IMG/VR virus record: IMGVR_UViG_3300046777_001492
Coordinates: 1 to 25,438 of that record
Length of the DNA stretch: 25,438 nt
Direction: 5' to 3' (one strand)
DNA from: a virus
Shown here: positions 20,862 through 25,438 of the stretch, one piece after another
How positions within the stretch are numbered: position 1 is the first letter of the stretch
Layout: every line of letters starts with the position of its first letter
Program-made: the position numbers and the translations under genes
Notes under the pieces: model-generated
What the model was told of the DNA's origin: nothing
The model's input: only the letters and a program-made list of their open reading frames with translations
Database searches by the model: none

Positions 20862-22723
20862 AAAACACTCCCATGTTTACTCGTCAAGTAGAGTGGGTAT
20901 CTCCAGATGTCTTCCCTGACCTGTCGCAGGCGGAAGAGATTGCAATCGACTTGGAAACGCGGGATGATAACCTCAAGAACTTCGGCCCCGGTTGGCCACG
21001 TAAAGACGGATACATTGTAGGTTTCGCAGTCGCGGCGGACGGCTATAAGGGGTATTTCCCTATCCGCCACGGGGGCGGGGGCAATCTAGACGAATCCATG
21101 GTCAAACGCTGGATTGCCTCCGTCTTACGTTTACCTTGCCCAAAGATTATGCACAACGCCGCCTACGACTTGGGCTGGCTGTTAGCAGAAGGCTTCGAGG
21201 TCAACGGCACCATCTACGATACGATGCTTGCCGCCCCGCTTCTAGACGAGAATCGCTTCAGCTACAGCCTGAACGCACTCGGCTACGACTACCTTCAAGA
21301 GACCAAGTCCGAGCAGGCCCTGCGAGACGCGGCAGAGGACTTCGGGGTGGATGCCAAAGGTGGCCTCTGGCAACTCCCCGCCATGTACGTCGGTGCTTAC
21401 GCCGAGCAAGACGCTGCGCTGACCCTGAAACTATGGCAGCACCTTAAGGTATTGATTCGTAAGGAAGAACTCGAGAGTATCTTCTCGCTTGAGACTGAAC
21501 TGCTGCCAATCCTGATTGGTATAACTTATCGCGGCATCCGCTTTGATAGGAAAAAGTGTGAGCAGTTGATTGACGAGTTGCAGAAGAAGGAGCGCGAGGC
21601 GGTCAAGAAAATCAAGGAATTGTGTGGTACCGACGTTGAGGTCTGGGCCGCTGCCTCTATTGCCAAGGCCTTTGACAAGCTTGACATCCCCTACCCCAAG
21701 ACCGAGACCGGCAAGCCTTCTTTCACGAAGTCCTTCCTAGACACACATAGCCACCCGATTTCAAAGCTAATCGTGGAGGCCCGTGAACTGAACAAGACTC
21801 ACGGAACATTCCTTTTGCCTTATCTGGATTACTCTGCAAAAACAGGGCGCATCCACCCGCACATCAATCAGCTTCGCTCCGACAGTGGTGGCACAGTGAC
21901 GGGCCGTTTGTCTATGGCTAGCCCTAACCTCCAGCAAGTGCCTGCACGGCATGAAGTCATTGGACCCATGGTCCGGGGCCTTTTTCTACCTGAGGAAGGT
22001 CAGTTGTGGGCGGCTAACGACTTCTCTTCCCAAGAACCACGACTCTTGGTTCACTACGCTACCCTTGTTGACCTACCGGGTGCGTCAGAGATGGCGGCGG
22101 TGTATAACGAAAACCCCCGTACCGACTTCCACCAGATGGTGGCAGACCTTGCCGGTATCCCGCGTAAACAGGCTAAGGTCATCGCACTCGGTCTGATGTA
22201 CGGCATGGGGAAGGGCAAGCTTGCCGCTTCGCTAGACCTATCGGCAGAAGAGGCATCAGAACTGATTGCCAAGTTTCACAGCAACGTCCCGTTCCTCAAG
22301 GGCACCATCAATGCCGTTATGAAGCGCATTGAGCACCCCGCGTCGAACGGCAGTATCCGCACCCTGCTTGGTCGGCGTTGCCGCTTCAACCTTTGGGAGC
22401 CCATGGAGTTCGGCATCAACAAGGCCCTCCCGCGAGAACAAGCCGTACTCGAGTACGGCCAACGCATCAAGCGGGCCTATACCTACAAGGGCCTCAATCG
22501 ACTCATCCAAGGGTCTGCTGCTGACCAGACCAAGGCCGCTATGGTGGCCTTGCACAAGGAAGGCTTCAGCCCTATGCTTCAGGTCCACGACGAAATCGCC
22601 ATCAGCGTCGCGTCGAAGGAGGAAGCAGAAAGGGCTTCACAAGTGATGCAAGATGCGGTAAGGTTAGAAGTACCTAGTGTGGTTGACGTTGAAATCGGAC
22701 CTACATGGGGTGATGCCAAGTAG
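20858..22723 (+). CDS. Family A DNA polymerase with 3'-5' exonuclease domain
   Basis: A 621-residue replicative polymerase. Proofreading domain: Exo I IDLET (D31, E33), Exo II HNAAYD (N100, D104), Exo III YAEQD (Y181, D185), all catalytic acids present. Polymerase domain: TGRLSMASPNLQQVP (348-362), motif A ANDFSSQEPRLL with D388 and E393, motif B RKQAKVIALGLMYG with K440, L444, Y448, and motif C QVHDEI with D578 and E579. The fingers position equal to E. coli Pol I Phe762 is Leu444. There is no 5'-3' nuclease domain, as usual for phage PolA, and no large insertion. It is the last large gene of the core replication set; start codon overlaps the helicase stop. Together with the AEP primase and helicases it would replicate the phage genome. 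Confidence 0.96.
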   Translation: MKNTPMFTRQVEWVSPDVFPDLSQAEEIAIDLETRDDNLKNFGPGWPRKDGYIVGFAVAADGYKGYFPIRHGGGGNLDESMVKRWIASVLRLPCPKIMHNAAYDLGWLLAEGFEVNGTIYDTMLAAPLLDENRFSYSLNALGYDYLQETKSEQALRDAAEDFGVDAKGGLWQLPAMYVGAYAEQDAALTLKLWQHLKVLIRKEELESIFSLETELLPILIGITYRGIRFDRKKCEQLIDELQKKEREAVKKIKELCGTDVEVWAAASIAKAFDKLDIPYPKTETGKPSFTKSFLDTHSHPISKLIVEARELNKTHGTFLLPYLDYSAKTGRIHPHINQLRSDSGGTVTGRLSMASPNLQQVPARHEVIGPMVRGLFLPEEGQLWAANDFSSQEPRLLVHYATLVDLPGASEMAAVYNENPRTDFHQMVADLAGIPRKQAKVIALGLMYGMGKGKLAASLDLSAEEASELIAKFHSNVPFLKGTINAVMKRIEHPASNGSIRTLLGRRCRFNLWEPMEFGINKALPREQAVLEYGQRIKRAYTYKGLNRLIQGSAADQTKAAMVALHKEGFSPMLQVHDEIAISVASKEEAERASQVMQDAVRLEVPSVVDVEIGPTWGDAK

Positions 22724-22739
22724 GTAGAAAGGAGAGAAA

Positions 22740-22928
22740 GTGATAGAGATTGCTGATGTTTCAGTCAATCTACCTGTAGAGGTGGAGTATCAGGTAACGG
22801 ATGATGAAGTGTTCATACATCGTGTATTTGTTCGTTCTGGCGGTAGCCGTCTGGAAGTTACGGACCTACTTACGCCGGATGACTGGCACGAGGTCCTATA
22901 CACCATCCATAGTGAATACACCAGATAG
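22740..22928 (+). CDS. Small hypothetical protein
   Basis: A 62-residue protein starting at GTG 22740, preceded by the strong purine-rich site AAAGGAGAGAAA. It is acidic and beta-rich in the first half (VSVNLPVEVEYQVTDDEVFIHRVFV) and ends with a short helix. No motif or membrane segment. The good ribosome site and close packing after the polymerase support it as real. Function unknown. Confidence 0.7.
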   Translation: MIEIADVSVNLPVEVEYQVTDDEVFIHRVFVRSGGSRLEVTDLLTPDDWHEVLYTIHSEYTR

Positions 22929-22938
22929 GAGAAAGAAA

Positions 22939-23127
22939 GTGAGCCTTATAGCTTCTTTGTTTTCAAAGCAAGAACTTGAAAAGTCTGCCCCTTTTTCTAG
23001 CCGGGAACTGTACGATGAACTGTACGGCGAACAACTCAGAAAGAGAGTCGAAGAATTACGCTCCATTGGGCGTTATCTGCCAGAAATGAAAAAGCCACAT
23101 TGGAGCCAAAGGAACTTAGGTAAATGA
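22939..23127 (+). CDS. Small charged helical hypothetical protein
   Basis: A 62-residue protein from GTG 22939, with AGGAG eight bases upstream; the frame is open back to 22801, but that part overlaps the previous gene out of frame and is unlikely. Highly charged helix in the middle (SRELYDELYGEQLRKRVEEL), basic end. The stop overlaps the DUF3310 gene start (ATGA). The leader resembles that of the preceding gene (AGGAGAAAGAAAGTG versus AAAGGAGAGAAAGTG). Function unknown. Confidence 0.65.
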   Translation: MSLIASLFSKQELEKSAPFSSRELYDELYGEQLRKRVEELRSIGRYLPEMKKPHWSQRNLGK

Positions 23128-23378
23128 GCGACAAGGTTAATCACCCCTCTCATTACACTCAAGGCAGCATCGAATGTATCGAAGCCCTTGAGGCGTTGAC
23201 CACGGGTCTTGACGGATACGAGGGCTACCTTGTGGCCAGTAGTGTCAAGTACCTATGGCGGTGGAAGTTCAAGAACGGACTTGAGGACCTGAACAAGGCC
23301 AAGTGGTTCTTGGACCGACTCATCTCCCATGTGGAGGACGAGACATGGAAAAAACGAATCACGGACGGTACGTCGTAA
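23124..23378 (+). CDS. DUF3310 family protein
   Basis: An 84-residue protein opening with VNHPSHYTQGSIECIE, then ASSVKYLWRWKFKNGLEDLNKAKWFLDRLI. This is the DUF3310 signature (NHPsHY ... iKYl.R...K....DL.KA.wYL.r), a small phage family sometimes listed as nucleotide-kinase-like without proof. The W-R-W variation in KYLWRWKFK replaces the more usual KYI.RaG.K. It is in the small-gene cluster next to the MazG-like gene, which is compatible with nucleotide metabolism or host takeover. The biochemical role is not known. Confidence 0.88.
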   Translation: MSDKVNHPSHYTQGSIECIEALEALTTGLDGYEGYLVASSVKYLWRWKFKNGLEDLNKAKWFLDRLISHVEDETWKKRITDGTS

Positions 23379-23524
23379 GCGATGAGCTTGGACCCATCAG
23401 GACCTTCTGGACAAAAAAGGAGGCCCTGAGATGGGTGCAATCTCGGGATGATTGTACCTTGTTAGAAATGCCCAAAGCAAAGCCGCCAAGCATTTGGGAG
23501 GACTTTGAACCGGCGGTGTTTTAG
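23345..23524 (+). CDS. Small hypothetical protein overlapping DUF3310 gene
   Basis: A 59-residue protein from ATG 23345, which lies within the end of the DUF3310 gene (34-base overlap) and has GGAGG about seven bases before it. Contains RYVVSDELGPIRTFWTKKEA and ALRWVQSRDDCTLLEMPK, a compact beta-alpha-beta pattern, with an aromatic acidic end (WEDFEPAVF). The phrase order (t-F-.tk.eA..w...) is common in tiny phage proteins. Function unknown. Confidence 0.65.
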   Translation: MEKTNHGRYVVSDELGPIRTFWTKKEALRWVQSRDDCTLLEMPKAKPPSIWEDFEPAVF

Positions 23525-23533
23525 GAGAAAGCG

Positions 23534-23839
23534 ATGACGTGGAATGAACTGTTGCGGGCGGTAGACGAGTGGGCCGAGGGCCGCGGTATCTTTAATGGCT
23601 CCAATCCTCAGGCACAACTGTTGAAAGCCGTTTCGGAACTGGGCGAATTGTGCGATGCTGAAATCAAAGGCTATGTGGATGACCAACAGGATGCCGTTGG
23701 TGATGTTCTTGTTTGCCTTATCATTTACTGCGGCATGAAGAATTACGACATGAAGCGTTGCCTTGAACTCGCGTACGAAGAAATCAAGAACCGCAAGGGC
23801 AAGATGGTTGCCGGTGGTGCTTTCGTAAAGGAGACTTAA
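23534..23839 (+). CDS. MazG-like NTP pyrophosphohydrolase
   Basis: A 101-residue all-helical protein, AGGAG seven bases before ATG. It has SELGELCDAEIKG with E35 and E38 (the first ExxE motif), then DAVGDVLVCLIIYCG with D53 and D57, and ends with CLELAYEEIKNRKGKMVAGGAFVKE, the standard tail of phage MazG-like proteins. In the second motif the usual Glu of ExxD is Ala54, with D53 next to it, as in several phage members I recall (DAIGD). It would hydrolyse nucleoside triphosphates to monophosphates; phage versions are thought to adjust nucleotide or (p)ppGpp pools. The substrate cannot be told from sequence. Confidence 0.82.
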   Translation: MTWNELLRAVDEWAEGRGIFNGSNPQAQLLKAVSELGELCDAEIKGYVDDQQDAVGDVLVCLIIYCGMKNYDMKRCLELAYEEIKNRKGKMVAGGAFVKET

Positions 23840-23840
23840 G

Positions 23841-24131
23841 ATGAAGTTTCAACTGTACAAGTATTACGGTAACGATGAGGGTATCCACGAAAAGGACCTT
23901 CAGCTTTTCCGCATTGGGGACCATTGGTTGTTTGATTTCAACTTCTACAAAGGTCGATTCAAGTCCTACGGTCTGGACGTGCATTTCAATCCCATGTATC
24001 CCCTGAACGACCTGTTCTCCGTTCGCATTCATTGGTGCCACCATAGCGTTTCCTTCGGGTTCGTACAGCGTGACTTTTGTTTCGATGAGTGGGATGACCT
24101 GATTGACCTCGACACGGAAATCAAACTATGA
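23841..24131 (+). CDS. Hypothetical protein rich in aromatic residues
   Basis: A 96-residue protein, AAAGGAG eight bases upstream, one base after the MazG-like stop. Unusually rich in Phe, Tyr, Trp and His, with alternating strands (LFRIGDHWLFDFNFYKGRF; YGLDVHFN; FSVRIHWCHHSVSFGF), so a small beta-sandwich or barrel is likely. An acidic end (DEWDDLIDLDTEIKL) follows. No family recognised. Its stop overlaps the next ATG (ATGA). Confidence 0.7.
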   Translation: MKFQLYKYYGNDEGIHEKDLQLFRIGDHWLFDFNFYKGRFKSYGLDVHFNPMYPLNDLFSVRIHWCHHSVSFGFVQRDFCFDEWDDLIDLDTEIKL

Positions 24132-24319
24132 AGGTCCGTGAATACACCGTGATGCTTGAGGCTGTGGAGCGAGGTGTACGTCACGGCCTTAATCGGTACA
24201 ACAAGCACCGGGATATCCCTGTCGGGGAAGACCCTGACTTTGTTGAGGACCTTGTCAACGCAGTTATGATGGAGGTCAGCGACTATTTCATCTGGGAGGA
24301 TGTGGAAGATGAAGCATGA
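24128..24319 (+). CDS. Small hypothetical helical protein
   Basis: A 63-residue protein translationally coupled to the gene before it (ATGA). Helical: YTVMLEAVERGVRHGLNRYN then DFVEDLVNAVMMEVSDYF, with a very acidic end (IWEDVEDEA). The pattern of a basic helix followed by an acidic helix is seen in small phage proteins of unknown role. No Shine-Dalgarno is needed if coupled. Function unknown. Confidence 0.65.
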   Translation: MKVREYTVMLEAVERGVRHGLNRYNKHRDIPVGEDPDFVEDLVNAVMMEVSDYFIWEDVEDEA

Positions 24320-24470
24320 ACGTCAAGCCGCCTTCGACGATTGGTGGGTGGACCCAAAGAATGAGGCCCTTCGTTTCACTCCAACGGAAGTATGGGACGC
24401 TGCATGTGAGTGGATGAAGGAAGAACTGGTCTGGCGTATTGAACAATGCGTGGAGAAGGCAGAACTATGA
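24309..24470 (+). CDS. Small Trp-rich hypothetical protein (53 residues)
   Basis: ATG 24309 lies inside the end of the previous gene (11-base overlap, another frame), with GGAGG and GGAAG upstream; TGA at 24468-24470 overlaps the next ATG. The 53 residues include FDDWWVDPKNEALRFTPTEV and ACEWMKEELVWRIEQCV, four of its five Trp in two pairs of helices. Without this gene there would be a gap of about 150 bases in an otherwise gapless cluster. It looks like the small phage proteins containing FExW...A...W. Function unknown. Confidence 0.65.
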   Translation: MKHERQAAFDDWWVDPKNEALRFTPTEVWDAACEWMKEELVWRIEQCVEKAEL

Positions 24471-24670
24471 ACGACAATCGACCCCGGCTTGATGATTGGG
24501 CCCTTCCGCTTCACCGTATCAACAGGTTTGAACGTGAAGCTCAGGACGCATTCAACGGCAAAGATTATGTGAAGGCGGAGCAGTCTTTGCGTAAGATTAT
24601 GGTTGAGGCTCGATACGCCGTTGAGTTTGCTCAGCGAAAGATTTACGGTGAGGTCCCGCCATGGGACTGA
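24467..24670 (+). CDS. Small hypothetical protein
   Basis: A 67-residue protein from ATG 24467, overlapping the stop before it (ATGA), with GGAGAAGG 14 bases upstream. Helical with RFEREAQDAFNGKDYVKAEQ and SLRKIMVEARYAVEFAQRK, reminiscent of a single TPR-like helix pair, but too short to call. The frame is open seven codons further upstream. Ends VPPWD. Function unknown. Confidence 0.65.
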   Translation: MNDNRPRLDDWALPLHRINRFEREAQDAFNGKDYVKAEQSLRKIMVEARYAVEFAQRKIYGEVPPWD

Positions 24671-24843
24671 GCCCTTTCGAGGAAAAGATGTTTAGCCTCA
24701 TCTTCGGTAGTGCTCCTGTGGATTACTCTGAGGAAATTGAAGCAAACTGCATGGCCCACGGACCAAGGACCGGAGAAACAAATGGCAAGGAACAGAAAGG
24801 TCGAAGAGATTCTGGAGAGCGCACTCTCTCAGACCAAGGTTGA
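24661..24843 (+). CDS. Small hypothetical protein, doubtful C-terminus
   Basis: A 60-residue frame from ATG 24661 (GAGG seven bases upstream), overlapping the previous gene by ten bases. The first 33 residues (PFEEKMFSLIFGSAPVDYSE) look protein-like. The last 20 (ETNGKEQKGRRDSGERTLSD) lie on top of the next gene, in another frame, and are low in information. Either a true overlapping gene or one whose stop is late. It fills an otherwise empty 110 bases. Function unknown. Confidence 0.45.
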   Translation: MGLSPFEEKMFSLIFGSAPVDYSEEIEANCMAHGPRTGETNGKEQKGRRDSGERTLSDQG

Positions 24844-25012
24844 GGCAGTCCTTCAAGAGGCCTCGACGCTTTCAGATTTGGTGGTAATTGGTTTTAACGA
24901 AGAAGGGGAGATGTCTTTGTACAGCACCCTGACGGAAGGTCCGCAGATTCTGTGGGCGATTGAACTGGCGAAGAGCCAGATTTTGGAGATGGGTCAACCG
25001 ACAGATGACTAG
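24782..25012 (+). CDS. Small hypothetical protein
   Basis: A 76-residue protein from ATG 24782 (GGAG seven bases upstream); upstream in-frame starts lie in the previous gene. Helical N-terminus (RKVEEILESALSQTKVEAVL), then a beta hairpin with LVVIGFNEEGEMSLYSTL and a C-terminal helix (GPQILWAIELAKSQILEM). The pattern LVVIGxxxxGxxxxxSS...G...W.IE.AK..iL is one I recall as a frequent small phage protein of unknown function. Confidence 0.72.
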   Translation: MARNRKVEEILESALSQTKVEAVLQEASTLSDLVVIGFNEEGEMSLYSTLTEGPQILWAIELAKSQILEMGQPTDD

Positions 25013-25085
25013 CAATACACCTGTTCCCGGCTCTTTTGCCGACAAACTTAAGCAAGCCCTCCAGAACAAGGAGAAGAAGCGATGA
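25005..25085 (+). CDS. Putative 26-residue microprotein
   Basis: ATG 25005 overlaps the end of the previous gene by eight bases, and its TGA (25083-25085) overlaps the next ATG (25082), so it fits exactly in the coupled chain. Sequence begins MTSNTPVPGSFADKLKQALQ and ends in basic residues: a Pro turn and a short amphipathic helix. The ribosome site is weak (GGAG about 16 bases away), so coupling would be required. It is the only frame filling 70 bases between two genes. Small size keeps the call tentative. Confidence 0.45.
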   Translation: MTSNTPVPGSFADKLKQALQNKEKKR

Positions 25086-25267
25086 GTGATTTTATGCAAC
25101 GTCAGATTGAGATTAGCCACGAGCTAGTCCGTCTGATGAACAGAGAACACGAAGAACGAAGCACCATGTTCCAACACCTTCAAAGTCAACTGGACGCGAA
25201 GGACCGCGTCATCCAGAAACTCGAAGCGACCATAGAGGCCATGCAGGTCCTCAGTCATGGAAAATAA
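25082..25267 (+). CDS. Small coiled-coil hypothetical protein
   Basis: A 61-residue protein from ATG 25082, AAGGAG seven to nine bases upstream. Almost entirely helical and charged with Gln (SHELVRLMNREHEERSTMFQ; LDAKDRVIQKLEATIEAM), so a coiled-coil dimer is likely. Its end overlaps the following membrane protein by 11 bases. No family recognised. Confidence 0.68.
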   Translation: MSDFMQRQIEISHELVRLMNREHEERSTMFQHLQSQLDAKDRVIQKLEATIEAMQVLSHGK

Positions 25268-25438
25268 CCCCGACAAATGGACTGAACGGATGGCCATGTG
25301 GGTGTTACTCCTCTCATGGCTTTCGATTGCAGCAGTAATCCTCATCCTTCTTTTTCAGGAGGACAGCAATGCTGCTGAGATGGGGGCCACCCTAGACGGT
25401 GGCGCAAAGGTGAGGCTGATGAACCGCCCCTGCCACTT
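25257..25438 (+). CDS. Membrane-anchored or secreted protein, 5' part (runs off window)
   Basis: From ATG 25257 the frame stays open to the window edge (60 codons visible). Residues 14-33 (MWVLLLSWLSIAAVILILLF) form one strong hydrophobic helix after a short charged N-terminus, then a polar region with GATLDGGAKVRLMNRPCH. This is an N-terminal anchor or uncleaved signal sequence with the remainder probably in the periplasm. The GG.KV.L..rPC phrase recalls small phage secreted proteins with conserved cysteines. It is not an obvious holin, having one visible helix and lying far from the lysis genes, though the end is not seen. Confidence 0.6.
   Translation, partial: MENNPDKWTERMAMWVLLLSWLSIAAVILILLFQEDSNAAEMGATLDGGAKVRLMNRPCH

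Overview
The window is a stretch of a tailed double-stranded DNA bacteriophage (or a prophage-derived contig), with no bacterial housekeeping genes, rRNA, tRNA, insertion sequence or CRISPR array. A nested Rz/Rz1 spanin pair next to a GH24 lysozyme points to a Gram-negative host. The virion proteins (a P22 gp10-like protein, a C1q/TNF-like protein, and large Gly/Ala/Gln-rich proteins that look like ejection or internal proteins) resemble those of podovirus-like aquatic phages. That lineage placement is inference from remembered family features, not a database result.

Layout. (1) 1-13524, all plus strand: the tail of a glycine-rich fibre-like protein, lysis genes (endolysin, Rz with Rz1 inside it), three smaller virion proteins, then after a roughly 100-base gap with a promoter-like site four very large virion proteins of 635 to 1021 residues. 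The block ends in a clear intrinsic terminator at 13565-13590. (2) 13611-15763, minus strand: a two-gene unit, SNF2-family helicase then PD-(D/E)XK exonuclease, convergent with the virion block and divergent from the next block. (3) 15842-25438, plus strand: a replication/recombination operon read from a promoter-like site at 15786-15814. It holds two conserved phage proteins, a likely ssDNA-binding protein, a terminator-like hairpin, an archaeo-eukaryotic (AEP) primase, a conserved acidic protein, a UvrD-type helicase and a family A DNA polymerase with a 3'-5' exonuclease domain. It continues into about twelve tightly overlapping small genes, including a DUF3310 protein and a MazG-like pyrophosphohydrolase, and runs off the window in a membrane or secreted protein.

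How the genes fit together. The primase, polymerase, SSB candidate, SF1 and SF2 helicases and RecB-like exonuclease form a nearly complete replication-recombination set, but it contains no DnaB/gp4-type ring helicase and no TOPRIM primase. The polymerase carries Leu at the position equivalent to E. coli Pol I Phe762. The lysis genes are placed within the virion block, and no holin is visible. Genes are very tightly packed (many ATGA or TAATG junctions). The few non-coding gaps are all at transcription-unit boundaries, and two of them share a short motif just downstream of their -10-like hexamers.
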